Source: Thalassospiraceae bacterium LMO-JJ14
Lineage (GTDB): Bacteria; Pseudomonadota; Alphaproteobacteria; Rhodospirillales; Casp-alpha2
Length of the DNA stretch: 64,000 nucleotides
Direction of reading: 5' to 3'
Assembly (NCBI GenBank): GCA_021555105.2
Contig: CP134604.1
Span: forward strand, 620,001-684,000
The notes below the pieces were generated by a model. The model did not search any database. It saw nothing but the letters and a program-made list of their open reading frames with translations, and was not told the DNA's origin. This document shows positions 11,067 through 19,726 of the stretch, in pieces. The stretch's first letter is position 1, and each line of letters opens with the position of its first letter. Made by a program: the position numbers and the translations under genes.

Positions 11067-12065
11067 TCACACTTTGTCCTTGGCCGGGTCTCCAGTCAGG
11101 ATTACGACCTTGCCGGTCGATTTGCGGCCAACAAGCGTTTCATGCGCAAGCCGGAAATCTTGCATTGGGAAGACATGTGACACATGCGGTTTCAGTTTGC
11201 CGGCTTCATACCATTGCAACAGCTCTTTGAAGGAATTGTCGATCAGTTCGGGATCAAGGACACGGTGCGCACCCCAGTAATAACCGATTACGGTGATATT
11301 CTTGACCAGCAGAATATTCGCCGGAATTTGCGGGACCGTGCCGCTGGCGAAGCCAACGACCAGAATCCGGCCACCCTGAACGATGGCGCGCAGGCTGGCA
11401 TCGAAAGCGGAACCGCCGACCGGATCATAGACGCAATCGGCACCGCGCCCGTCGGTCAGGGCCTTGACCCGTTCGCGAATATCTTCGGTCCGGTAGTCAA
11501 TCAAATCGTCGGCGCCGTATTTTTTGGCGACCTCAAGCTTATCCGCGCCGCCTGCCGTGGCGATGACGCGCGCACCCAGTGCCTTGCCGATTTCAACGGC
11601 CGTCAACCCGACGCCGCCGGCGGCGCCGTGAACCAGAAGCGTCTCGCCGGGCTGCACACGCAGTTTATGCACAAGCCCGATGTGCGAGGTGCCGTAAACG
11701 ATAGGGAACCCGGCGGCCTCGACAAAGGTCATCTTTGCCGGGATGACATAGACGTTCGAGGCTTTGGCGACCGCCTCTTCGGCATATGCGCCGTGTTCAA
11801 GGGTCGCCATCACCCGGTCGCCGACGCGGATGCCGTCGACGTCGCTCGAGACCTCGGTCACGAAACCGGCGGCTTCCAGGCCGGGTGCAAACGGCAGTTG
11901 CGGCTTGACCTGATACTGTCCCTTGACCATCAGGGTGTCGGCAAAATTGACACCGGCGGCGCGAACCGCAATGCGAACGTATCCCGCCGGCAAATCAGGT
12001 GACGGCAGATCGCCGACGCCGAGTTGCGATTCATCGTCAAAGTTTCCGCAAACAACGGCGCGCAT
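11067..12065 (-). CDS. NADPH:quinone oxidoreductase-like (zinc-independent MDR) enzyme
   Basis: A 332-residue medium-chain reductase of the QOR subgroup. An amino-terminal GroES-like domain is followed by a Rossmann domain with HGAAGGVG near residue 150. There are no zinc-site cysteines. Such enzymes reduce quinones or enoyl compounds with NADPH. The start at 12065 is preferred because GGAG lies 8 bases upstream. Confidence 0.87.
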   Translation of the reverse strand: MRAVVCGNFDDESQLGVGDLPSPDLPAGYVRIAVRAAGVNFADTLMVKGQYQVKPQLPFAPGLEAAGFVTEVSSDVDGIRVGDRVMATLEHGAYAEEAVAKASNVYVIPAKMTFVEAAGFPIVYGTSHIGLVHKLRVQPGETLLVHGAAGGVGLTAVEIGKALGARVIATAGGADKLEVAKKYGADDLIDYRTEDIRERVKALTDGRGADCVYDPVGGSAFDASLRAIVQGGRILVVGFASGTVPQIPANILLVKNITVIGYYWGAHRVLDPELIDNSFKELLQWYEAGKLKPHVSHVFPMQDFRLAHETLVGRKSTGKVVILTGDPAKDKV

Positions 12066-12247
12066 GTCTGGCTCCTTCTTGAAATGACCGGGTCCGTCTG
12101 GAATGTTAGGCAATGCTCATGTCATACCAGCAGGTAAGATAAAACCAAAACATTGTGAACCCAAGCCATGCAAATAAGTCAGGCAACATGCCGCTCTAAA
12201 AGGTGTGCGGCATCAAGCGGGACAAGATCCGGGAGATTGAAGCCGTC

Positions 12248-12817
12248 ATGAGAGGATTTTTCGGTATCGGCGTAGAAGGTATTTCCAAGGAGATGAACGT
12301 TGGAAACCTTTTTCGCTCTGCACATGCCTTCGACGCCAGTTTCGTCTTCACGGTGAATGCGAACTATAAGCGAAGGATTGGCAAACGTGCGGATACGTCG
12401 GACTCGCTGGCACATCTGCCGTTTTATGAATTCCCGGATATGGATGCGATGCTGCTGCCGGATGGTTGCAGCCTGGTCGGTGTCGAACTGATGGACGATT
12501 CCATCGATCTGCCGAGCTTCCGTCACCCACCCCAAGCTGCCTATATCCTGGGGCCGGAGCGGGGGGAGCTGTCCCCTGAAATGCTGCAGCGCTGTGACCA
12601 TGTCATCAAGATACCGACAAAATTCTGTATCAACGTCGGCGTTGCCGGTGCCCTTGTCATGTATGACAGGGTGTTGTCGATGTCGCGGCTTGCGCCGCGT
12701 CCGCTGATGCCTGGCGGGCCGGTCGAGGAAGCGGATCGGGGGCGGCACGGCGGCCCGAAATTCAGACGTGGCACAGAGGCTTTTCGCCAGCCGCCTCCGG
12801 CGGCATATAACAAATAA
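12248..12817 (+). CDS. SpoU/TrmH-family RNA methyltransferase
   Basis: A 189-residue SPOUT 2'-O-methyltransferase-like protein. Motif 1 is EMNVGNLFRSAHAF, motif 2 AYILGPERGELS and motif 3 IPTKFCINVGVAGALVMYDRV. The usual SLNVSVA of motif 3 is replaced by CINVGVA. The substrate RNA cannot be told. The last six codons run into a GC-rich repeat (12790-12838) that ends the frame, so the tail after about residue 160 is probably not part of the fold. Confidence 0.85.
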   Translation: MRGFFGIGVEGISKEMNVGNLFRSAHAFDASFVFTVNANYKRRIGKRADTSDSLAHLPFYEFPDMDAMLLPDGCSLVGVELMDDSIDLPSFRHPPQAAYILGPERGELSPEMLQRCDHVIKIPTKFCINVGVAGALVMYDRVLSMSRLAPRPLMPGGPVEEADRGRHGGPKFRRGTEAFRQPPPAAYNK

Positions 12818-12838
12818 GCCGCCTCCGGCGGTATATAA
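12790..12838. repeat. Tandem pair of 21-bp hairpin repeats at the SpoU gene end
   Basis: GCCGCCTCCGGCGG followed by CATATAA occurs at 12790-12810 and again, with C to T at one base, at 12818-12838. Each copy contains the inverted repeat CCGCC-TCC-GGCGG. The first copy supplies the stop region of the SpoU gene. It may serve as a terminator-like or REP-like element. Confidence 0.7.
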
Positions 12839-12858
12839 GGATCAAGCTGTCAGAAGAG

Positions 12859-13851
12859 TCAGTCAGCCATACGGATGGTCCCAACCGCATCGCCGGCGGC
12901 ATTGTAGACGATCGGCTGTAAATGTTTGGCCAACTTGCGGCTTTCTTCTTGCCCGATAATCCCGGCCTCGACCAGCAAATGCCCCATCACGACATCGGCG
13001 GCGCGTTTCTCGCCGTCCTCTGCCTTGAGGGCAATCCCCAGGCCCTTCCCCGGCAGAATGGCGATGTGAACGCCTTCTGCGCCGCCTTTCGTCGCGACTT
13101 TGCCGCCGAGGGCACCCATGATATCGGTATCGAAGCGGTCCGGGCCGCCGACCATGAACGGCTCCGCCATGACGGCGGCAAGGATGCGCCTGACAGCCGT
13201 GCCGCGCTCTTCGCCAAGACCCGCCGGGTCGGCCATTTTCTGCGCTGCATGGGCGAGCGCCGTCAGCGTCATGCCATATACCGGAATGCCGCAGCCATCC
13301 AGGCCACGGCCCGTATCTGCCAAATTCTGGCCACCAAGTGTGACGAGTATTTCATACAGCCGGCGTTGCACGGGGTGATCCGGGTCCAGGTATCCTTGCG
13401 TCGGCTCGCCGAGGTGCAGCGCCGTGGTCAGGAAACCTGTATGTTTTCCCGAGCAGTTATTGTTCAGCCGTGTCGGCGACTGGTCGGCGCGAATCAGTGC
13501 GTGCGCGGAAGTAATGTCATATGGCAGATGCGCGCCGCAGCCGAGATGATCAGCGCCGAGGCCTAATCGTTCCAGCCATGCCGCAACGGCGTCGACGTGC
13601 GTCGGCGTTCCTGAATGCGAAGCGGATGCAAGAGCCAGTTCCGCCACATTGACCCGCCGCGCGTCCGCTGCGCCGCTTTCGACCAGCGGCAGGGACTGCA
13701 TGAATTTGATGGCTGAGCGCGGATAAAACATCAGATCGGGATCGCCCCATGTTTTGACCGGGCCGGACGCGTCGCACACCATCGCATGCACCCTGTGTCG
13801 GCTTTCCACCATGGTGCCGCGGGTTACTTCACAAATCAGGGGGTCGGACAT
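12859..13851 (-). CDS. Asparaginase (PF06089 type)
   Basis: A 330-residue protein of the Asparaginase_II (PF06089) family, the Rhizobium etli AnsA-like group, unrelated in fold to E. coli AnsB. Family stretches are EVTRGTMVESRHR at the start, FYPRSAIKFMQ, NNCSGKHTGFL, GLDGCGIPVYG and the conserved GGPDRFDTDIM. It should hydrolyse L-asparagine to aspartate and ammonia in the cytoplasm. The start at 13851 is chosen from the family amino end. It stands alone, facing a divergent IalB-like gene. Confidence 0.9.
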   Translation of the reverse strand: MSDPLICEVTRGTMVESRHRVHAMVCDASGPVKTWGDPDLMFYPRSAIKFMQSLPLVESGAADARRVNVAELALASASHSGTPTHVDAVAAWLERLGLGADHLGCGAHLPYDITSAHALIRADQSPTRLNNNCSGKHTGFLTTALHLGEPTQGYLDPDHPVQRRLYEILVTLGGQNLADTGRGLDGCGIPVYGMTLTALAHAAQKMADPAGLGEERGTAVRRILAAVMAEPFMVGGPDRFDTDIMGALGGKVATKGGAEGVHIAILPGKGLGIALKAEDGEKRAADVVMGHLLVEAGIIGQEESRKLAKHLQPIVYNAAGDAVGTIRMAD

Positions 13852-13932
13852 GGGTAAGGACCTTGTGTTATCTGAGCGTAAGTATGTAACGGGACTTGCG
13901 AATCCGTGAGCGTCCGGTATATCACGTTGGGT

Positions 13933-14451
13933 ATGAAAACCACGCAGCTTTTCCATTTCACGGCCCTGTTTATAGCCGTTTCAGCCGCCCTTTTTTTCTG
14001 GACACCTGATGCGCGTGCAGAATTTCTTGGCAAGTTTCAGGACTGGGAGGCGCACACCCTCAAAGATGGTGGTACCAAAGTTTGTTATGCGGCCACCGTG
14101 CCGCGTAAATCGGAGGGTAAATACACCCGTCGCGGTGATGTATTCCTTCTGGTTTCGCATCGTCCAGGCGACAAGATGATCGGCTATGTCAGCATTGAAG
14201 CCGGCTATCCCTATGGCAGCAAAAGCAAGATCACGGCACGTATCGGCGGGGCTTCGTTTCCGATGTACCCCGGTGGCGAGCTGGCGTTTGCCCATGAGGA
14301 TCGCCCTCTGGTCGAAGCCATGATCCGGGGGCAGGAAATGGTCGTGACGGGGACGTCCAGCCGCGGGACGCTGACGACCGACACGTTTTCTCTAAGCGGT
14401 TTTACGGCGGCTTATAAGACGGCGTCGAAGGAATGTGGGGTGAATCCTTAA
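13933..14451 (+). CDS. IalB-like (invasion-associated locus B) secreted protein
   Basis: About 172 residues. A signal peptide covers roughly residues 1-29 (hydrophobic ALFIAVSAALFFW, then DARA). The mature part fits the IalB family: FQDWEAHT near its start, then CYAATVPRKSEG, and a C-terminal cysteine (KECGVNP) able to pair with the first. The family is periplasmic and common in alphaproteobacteria; the name comes from Bartonella and implies no virulence here. A GTG nine codons upstream is an alternative start. Confidence 0.75.
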   Translation: MKTTQLFHFTALFIAVSAALFFWTPDARAEFLGKFQDWEAHTLKDGGTKVCYAATVPRKSEGKYTRRGDVFLLVSHRPGDKMIGYVSIEAGYPYGSKSKITARIGGASFPMYPGGELAFAHEDRPLVEAMIRGQEMVVTGTSSRGTLTTDTFSLSGFTAAYKTASKECGVNP

Positions 14452-14455
14452 ATTC

Positions 14456-14683
14456 ATGGCCGGTTTTTCAGATGACATTTTAATGCGTACCGACATTCTT
14501 CCGGTGAGATGCCCGGGATGCGGTGAAGCACAGAACACCCTTGAAGGCGCTGCTGATCCGCTATCGCCCAAGGCACAGGTCGGCTGTATGGTGTGCGGCT
14601 ATGTTTTCGGTGCGGACGAATACCGCACGCTTCTTACCGAACGTCAGCGCGAGTTTCAGACGCTGCAACTCGGCGATCAGTAA
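14456..14683 (+). CDS. Small zinc-ribbon protein
   Basis: A 75-residue protein with two cysteine pairs, RCPGCGE and GCMVCGY, spaced as in a zinc ribbon. No specific family recognised. It starts 4 bases after the IalB-like stop and ends 51 bases before lepA. Confidence 0.6.
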   Translation: MAGFSDDILMRTDILPVRCPGCGEAQNTLEGAADPLSPKAQVGCMVCGYVFGADEYRTLLTERQREFQTLQLGDQ

Positions 14684-14734
14684 GCCGCCGATTAGGATGG
14701 TAATGACGCCCTCGGGGTGATACATAGCCGCGCC

Positions 14735-16537
14735 ATGACCGACACCGCACACATACGAAATTTTGCGATCATCGCACACATCGACCACGGGAAGTCGACC
14801 CTTGCCGACCGCCTGATTCAGGTGTGCGGCGGGCTGACGGCGCGCGAGATGAAAGAGCAGGTGCTCGACAACATGGATCTCGAGCGCGAGCGCGGGATTA
14901 CTATCAAGGCGCAGACCGTGCGTCTGAAATACACCGCCAAAAACGGCGAGGATTACATTCTCAACCTGATCGATACGCCGGGTCATGTGGATTTTTCTTA
15001 TGAAGTCAGCCGCTCGCTGGCTGCCTGCGAAGGCGCGCTTCTCGTTGTCGATGCGACGCAGGGAGTCGAGGCACAGACCCTGGCCAACGTCTATCTGGCC
15101 ATTGAAAACGACCTCGAGATCATTCCCATATTGAACAAAGCGGACTTGCCGGCGGCTGAGCCGGAACGGGTCAAGGAGCAGATTGAGGACGTCATCGGTC
15201 TGGATGCGTCCGAAGCGCTTCTGATTTCCGCCAAGACGGGCATGGGCGTGCCGGATGTTCTGGAAGCCATCGTCAACAAGGTGCCGCCACCCAAGGGCGA
15301 TCCCACGGCGCCGCTGAAAGCGCTGCTCGTCGACAGCTGGTACGATGCCTATCTGGGCGTGATGACGCTGGTGCGTGTCTATGAGGGTACGCTGAAGAAA
15401 GGCATGAAGCTTCGCCTGATGCAGGAAGATGCCATACACCAAGCCGACCAGGTCGGGGTCTTTACGCCGAAACCGACAAAGATCGAGGCGCTGGGCCCGG
15501 GGGACGTCGGTTATATGACGGCGGCCATTAAGGCTGTCGCGGAAACGTCGGTCGGCGACACGATTACCGAGGACAAGCGCCAGACGGCAACGCCGCTGGC
15601 GGGCTTTAAGCCGTCGATCCCCGTTGTTTTCTGCGGACTGTTTCCGACCGATGCATCCGAATACGAAGATCTGCGCGATGCCCTGGCAAAACTGCACCTG
15701 AACGACGCCAGCTTCCACTATGAGGCGGAAAGCTCGGCGGCGCTCGGTTTCGGATACCGGTGCGGATTTCTCGGCCTGTTGCATCTTGAAATCGTGCAGG
15801 AACGGCTTGAACGCGAATTCGATCTCGATCTTATCACCACCAGTCCAAGCGTGGTGTACAAGGTCTACCGCACCGACGGCACTATGAAGGAACTGCATAA
15901 CCCGGTCGATATGCCGGATCCGGTGCAGATCGATTATGTCGAAGAACCGCTGATCCGTGCTTCGGTCATGGTGCCGGACGAATTTCTCGGTTCAGTGCTG
16001 AGCCTGTGCGAAGAACGGCGCGGCGAGCAGATGGAGCTGACCTATGTCGGCAACCGCGCCATGGTCGTTTACAAGCTGCCGTTGAACGAAGTTGTGTTCG
16101 ATTTCTATGACCGGCTGAAGTCCGTCTCGCGCGGATACGCAAGCTTCGATTACGAGCTGATCGGTTACGAGCGCGGCGATCTGGTCAAGATCTCGATTCT
16201 GGTCAATGCCGAGCCGGTCGATGCCCTGGCCTTTATTGCGCATCGCAGCCATGCCGAATCGCGCGGCCGCCAGGTGTGCGAGAAATTGAAGGACCTGATC
16301 CCGCGCCAACTGTTCAAGATTGCCATTCAAGCGGCGATCGGCGGCAAGGTGATCGCGCGTGAAACCGTTAGCGCCATGCGCAAGGACGTCACCGCGAAAT
16401 GCTATGGCGGCGATATCACGCGAAAGAAAAAGCTTCTCGAAAAGCAGAAGAAGGGCAAAAAGCGGATGCGCCAGATCGGCAATGTGGAAATTCCGCAATC
16501 CGCGTTTTTGGCCGCACTCAAAACCAGCGGCGACTAG
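14735..16537 (+). CDS. lepA: Elongation factor 4 (LepA)
   Basis: A 600-residue translational GTPase that back-translocates or remodels stalled ribosomes. GTPase motifs are AHIDHGKST (14-22), DTPGHVDF and NKADLP. The LepA-specific C-terminal domain ends in [20 protein letters not shown] and [12 protein letters not shown]. The ATG at 14735 is chosen because homologues begin just before the NFAIIAH stretch; no strong Shine-Dalgarno is present. Confidence 0.97.
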   Translation: MTDTAHIRNFAIIAHIDHGKSTLADRLIQVCGGLTAREMKEQVLDNMDLERERGITIKAQTVRLKYTAKNGEDYILNLIDTPGHVDFSYEVSRSLAACEGALLVVDATQGVEAQTLANVYLAIENDLEIIPILNKADLPAAEPERVKEQIEDVIGLDASEALLISAKTGMGVPDVLEAIVNKVPPPKGDPTAPLKALLVDSWYDAYLGVMTLVRVYEGTLKKGMKLRLMQEDAIHQADQVGVFTPKPTKIEALGPGDVGYMTAAIKAVAETSVGDTITEDKRQTATPLAGFKPSIPVVFCGLFPTDASEYEDLRDALAKLHLNDASFHYEAESSAALGFGYRCGFLGLLHLEIVQERLEREFDLDLITTSPSVVYKVYRTDGTMKELHNPVDMPDPVQIDYVEEPLIRASVMVPDEFLGSVLSLCEERRGEQMELTYVGNRAMVVYKLPLNEVVFDFYDRLKSVSRGYASFDYELIGYERGDLVKISILVNAEPVDALAFIAHRSHAESRGRQVCEKLKDLIPRQLFKIAIQAAIGGKVIARETVSAMRKDVTAKCYGGDITRKKKLLEKQKKGKKRMRQIGNVEIPQSAFLAALKTSGD

Positions 16538-16562
16538 CCTCGGATATATGGCCTAGCCGCTG

Positions 16563-17105
16563 TCAGCGGTCCCGAGGCTTGACGAATTCGGGAAACGGAT
16601 CGAATTCCGGGTCGAATGCTTCGTCATCGTCATCTCTTTCGAACAGGTCGATCAGATCATGCGTCGGCAAGCGGTCGTCGTCATTTGACGTATCGCCTTC
16701 TTCGCGGGCCCATTTGCGGGCTTCGCGGGCCAGTTCGTCGTAAAGGAACAGCGAGACTTCATGCTCGCGCAGTTCCTCTTCGGCCATCGGGCTCAGTTGC
16801 CGGTTCGGGCGGCAGGTCCATGCCAGGATGACACCGGGCAGGGCCAACAGAAACCATGCCGGCGGGGTCAGGAACCAGAGCATTACCGGATCCCAAATCC
16901 ACGGAAGCGTGGCATTCAGCCGCACCTCGGCCATCAGATAAGATCCCGGCCACAGGGATTGCCATAATTCATGCGCCGACAGCATCCAGCCGGTGCCGCC
17001 GGGCAGGGCCCGGGCAACGGTTTCCGCAGCGGCGACTGCGAAGGCGCCGAGCAGTAAAATCCAGCCGGTGATAAAGGATGCGCGCATCCGCTCATAGTTA
17101 CCCAA
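16563..17105 (-). CDS. Two-helix inner-membrane protein of unknown function
   Basis: A 180-residue protein. Hydrophobic segments at about residues 11-30 and 77-96 are separated by a periplasmic loop, followed by a charged cytoplasmic tail rich in acidic residues (NDDDRLPTHDLIDLFERDDDD). No function recognised. It converges on lepA; a compound hairpin (GCCTCGG...CCGAGGC) lies across their shared ends. Confidence 0.7.
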   Translation of the reverse strand: MGNYERMRASFITGWILLLGAFAVAAAETVARALPGGTGWMLSAHELWQSLWPGSYLMAEVRLNATLPWIWDPVMLWFLTPPAWFLLALPGVILAWTCRPNRQLSPMAEEELREHEVSLFLYDELAREARKWAREEGDTSNDDDRLPTHDLIDLFERDDDDEAFDPEFDPFPEFVKPRDR

Positions 17106-17219
17106 AATGGTTAATATTCCTTAACGAATATACTATGTGCGTTTCTGCGGCCCAATGATCAATCCCCCTTGCTCAGCGGGGGCTGCTCGGTTAGTTTCCC
17201 GCCGACTGTAAAGGTCGAT

Positions 17220-17309
17220 GGAGGGGTGGCCGAGTGGCTGAAGGCGCACGCTTGGAAAGCGTGTATGCGGGAAACCGTATCGAGGGTTCGAATCCCTCTC
17301 CCTCCGCCA
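17220..17309 (+). tRNA. tRNA-Ser (anticodon GGA)
   Basis: The 90-base cloverleaf has acceptor GGAGGGG paired with TCCCTCC, anticodon stem CACGC/GCGTG with loop TTGGAAA (anticodon GGA), a long variable arm as expected for serine, T-loop GGTTCGAATCC and an encoded CCA. Its last 19 bases are the outer end of the inverted repeat that encloses the following integrase gene. Confidence 0.97.
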
Positions 17310-17427
17310 TCACCCCCGAAGTCCACCCTGAGTAACCCTTTCAGTGCCACCTAAGGCTCCCCCAAGCGTCTTGCTACACCAGACGCTACACAGGAGTTGT
17401 CATGAAGTTGCACCAAAGGGGACAGGC
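17291..17427 (+). repeat. Left arm of a 137-bp inverted repeat around the integrase gene
   Basis: This segment is repeated in inverted orientation at 18680-18816 with only two mismatches by eye. It holds the final 19 bases of tRNA-Ser, about 90 bases of non-coding DNA with two GCTACAC copies (possible integrase sites), the integrase ribosome site and its first 9 codons. Confidence 0.95.
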
Positions 17428-18670
17428 GTATCACCTCCGGGTTCGCGTTCCAGCGGACCTTGTCGAGATCATCGGTCGTCGTGAAATCCACCAGTCACTA
17501 AGAACCAGCGATGGCCGTTCGGCACGCTCCAGAGCCTCCACCTTGAGAGCCACTATCGACGCTGGCTTCGACCGTCTTCGCTTGGCGCGGCTCGGGAACC
17601 AGAACCAAGAGCATCTGTCCGAGTTGGCGAATGCCTTCCTCGTGAGCCTTGGTAGCTCCCGCCGCAACGGCAGCAATAAGGCCACAACCAAGAAGCCGCT
17701 CCGTCTTCGTCAACTGATGGACCTCCACCTCGCAGAGAAGAAGCCCGCCCTTGATCCTCGCAGTTACGGCAAGATGGAACTCAGCTTCAAGATGGCGCTT
17801 CACCACATGGGCAACATTCCCCTCAAGGACTTGGACCGTTCCGTCTGCCGCGCCTACCGGGAAGCCTTGAGGGTGACGCCTCAGTTCCTCCTTCGGAACG
17901 ATACCGCTTCGGAGAACACCAAGAGAGTTCTCTCGGACAAGACGATCAACCATCACCTCCAGTATCTCTCCGGTCTTCTCCGGTGGGCCACGCGGGAAGA
18001 ACTGATCGGGGGCAACCCTGCCGAGGGCCTCTCCATCAGGAAGCGCCAACGAGATTGGGAGGAGCGGTTCGCCTTTGACGCCGATCAGTTGAAGACGCTT
18101 CTCGGGTCACTCTGGACGGATACCGACAGACAGGAACGTCGATGGGTCCCGTTGATCGCCCTCTGGTCCGGGATGCGTCAGGAGGAAGTCTGCCAACTGC
18201 GTCACTGTGACATCGTTGAGCGAGACGAGGGCCACTTCTTCGTTGTTACCATCGAAGCAGGGACACTCAAATCCGCTGCCGCCGAGAGGCTTGTCCCCGT
18301 CCATCCCCGTCTGGTGAAGATGGGACTCCTTGAGGAAGTCTGGAACCCCGAGTTGGGAGACCAGCGCCTCTGGCCCTCTCTCAAGAAGACGGCATTGGAT
18401 CGTTACGCCAACGCCCTCTGTAAATGGTTCAGCCGCTACAAGGCGTCGAAAGGGTTCAACGACCGCCGCTACTGCTTCCACTCACTCCGTCACACCTTCA
18501 TCAACGCCATGAAGCAGAACGAGGTCCCGGAGCCTGTCATTCGTCAGATCGTCGGACATCAGGAAGCATCCCTGACGTTGGGTCGATACGGGAAGGTCTA
18601 TGACTTGGAGAAGCTGGTCCGCTACATGGAAGTGATCGACTTCGACATCGATCTCACTCGGCCCACCTGA
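17402..18670 (+). CDS. Tyrosine recombinase / integrase
   Basis: A 422-residue phage-type integrase. An amino-terminal arm-binding part and SAM-like core-binding domain (about 95-210) precede the catalytic domain. Catalytic residues: arginine in SGMRQEEV, H-x-x-R in HSLRHTF, histidine in VGHQE and tyrosine in LGRYGK. It begins MKLHQRGQAYHLRVRVP, as in other integrases of this kind. Codon choice (many CTC, CTT, GTC) differs from the flanking core genes. The start codon and first codons lie inside the left inverted-repeat arm; AGGAG is 7 bases upstream. It probably integrates into the 3' end of tRNA-Ser. Confidence 0.92.
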   Translation: MKLHQRGQAYHLRVRVPADLVEIIGRREIHQSLRTSDGRSARSRASTLRATIDAGFDRLRLARLGNQNQEHLSELANAFLVSLGSSRRNGSNKATTKKPLRLRQLMDLHLAEKKPALDPRSYGKMELSFKMALHHMGNIPLKDLDRSVCRAYREALRVTPQFLLRNDTASENTKRVLSDKTINHHLQYLSGLLRWATREELIGGNPAEGLSIRKRQRDWEERFAFDADQLKTLLGSLWTDTDRQERRWVPLIALWSGMRQEEVCQLRHCDIVERDEGHFFVVTIEAGTLKSAAAERLVPVHPRLVKMGLLEEVWNPELGDQRLWPSLKKTALDRYANALCKWFSRYKASKGFNDRRYCFHSLRHTFINAMKQNEVPEPVIRQIVGHQEASLTLGRYGKVYDLEKLVRYMEVIDFDIDLTRPT

Positions 18671-18679
18671 GAAGACACT

Positions 18680-18816
18680 GCCTGTCCCCTTTGGTGCAAC
18701 TTCATGACAACTCCTGTGTAGCGTCTGGTGTAGCAAGACGCTTGGGGGAGCCTCAGGTGGCACTGAAAGTGTTACTCAGGGTGGACTTCGGGGGTGATGG
18801 CGGAGGGAGAGGGATT
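18680..18816 (-). repeat. Right arm of the 137-bp inverted repeat
   Basis: Reverse complement of 17291-17427 with two mismatches. It ends at GGGATT, the complement of the tRNA-Ser T-loop region, and begins 9 bases after the integrase stop. Confidence 0.95.
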
Positions 18817-19248
18817 GCCCCAAGCCTCCCTCTGTCGTTCTCAGCCCCTTATGTCTTCCTGTATCTGTCTTCGTGCGACCTCAGGTTCACCACCAAGCGC
18901 GGTGGAGCAACCTGTGTAGCATGGGGAACCCACCAAGTGAATCCCCTCAGTTACACCTAAGGCCTCTCCTAAGATCAACACGTGGTCGCACCAGAGTAGC
19001 TACCGTGCTGACCATGTTGATGATGATGGCAAAACGACCGGGGCTGACCCTAAGAAGACGACTTGGGAGCGCGGGGGGGGTAATCCGCCGAGGGCACTTC
19101 CTATTAAACCCCCTTCGGAAATCTCCAACGAAATGAGCACTCCACCGCTTCCCAGAAGACAGGGAGAGGAGTAGTAGAGTACTTCATCTCAAGCTGTGGA
19201 ATGGAGTGTAATAATAAACACTGTAAGACTCGCTCCTTTGGGTTTTCC
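18817..19248. other. Non-coding DNA beyond the integrase element
   Basis: No convincing gene. CCTGTGTAGC at 18911-18920 is another copy, inverted, of the GCTACACAGG found in the repeat arms. From about 18942 to 19003 there is a diverged direct copy of the left arm: CAGT-x-x-CACCTAAGGC, C-rich stretch and AAG, then CACCAGA and GCTAC, in the same order as at 17341-17391. This suggests debris of an older attachment region. Confidence 0.5.
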
Positions 19249-19641
19249 TCAGGGTAAGGCCACGTCGAAGCCGTAATATCTTGCCGAGCCGATCTCGGGT
19301 TGCACCTTGAAGGGGTGCATCTCACCAGCGATTTGCCGTTTCCTGTATTCGAGGTACCTGTAGACGAGGCTCTTACCGACCCCAATCCCCTTGGCAATGA
19401 TCTCAGCGGGAACTTCGCCGAAGTGATCGACAATCCAACAGACCTTCATCTGAGGGTCTAGCTTCGACATTCCCTCACCCTTTCTGAAGCCCTCGAAGTC
19501 CGACAAGGCATCGAATACTGGGGTCCACCGGGAGGGGCACTGGGAGGCGAGGAACGCCTTGAGGTCATCCTCGATGATCTCCCGACACAAGGGAGATAAG
19601 ACATCGAAGGGGCCGTGTTCGCCTATGATCCGATACCCCAA
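19249..19641 (-). CDS. Small helix-turn-helix protein, possibly mobile-element regulator
   Basis: A 130-residue protein not assigned to a named family. The stretch EIIAKGIGVGKSLVYRYLEYRKR near residues 80-102 resembles a helix-turn-helix. The start is TTG, with GGAGAAGAAGGGG just upstream; an internal ATG at 19470 would leave only the HTH half. Its neighbourhood (integrase element upstream, core antiporter downstream) suggests it belongs to foreign DNA. Confidence 0.5.
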   Translation of the reverse strand: MGYRIIGEHGPFDVLSPLCREIIEDDLKAFLASQCPSRWTPVFDALSDFEGFRKGEGMSKLDPQMKVCWIVDHFGEVPAEIIAKGIGVGKSLVYRYLEYRKRQIAGEMHPFKVQPEIGSARYYGFDVALP

Positions 19642-19726
19642 CCCCTTCTTCTCCGCTTAAACATGTTCGCAGTAAGCATGATGACGTGCTTTACTGGATG
19701 GCAATTATCAGCTGCGAGGCATATTC

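Larger units (their letters stand above)
17291..18816 (+). mobile_element. tRNA-Ser-associated integrase element with inverted ends
   Basis: A tyrosine recombinase gene lies directly behind tRNA-Ser(GGA) and is enclosed by a 137-bp inverted repeat. Both arms carry the tRNA 3' tail, so a second attachment-like site faces the opposite way. No transposase or terminal direct repeat is visible. The element may extend to about 19.7 kb, because the HTH gene at 19249-19641 and the DNA in between also look foreign. It could be a remnant of a larger integrated element. Confidence 0.6.

Noticed and set aside
14561-15898. A 445-codon minus-strand frame
   Set aside because: It is fully antisense to lepA, whose motifs are complete; long antisense frames are common in GC-rich DNA.
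17291-18816. Insertion sequence with terminal inverted repeats
   Set aside because: The enclosed gene is a tyrosine integrase, the arms include tRNA sequence, and no short target duplication is visible.
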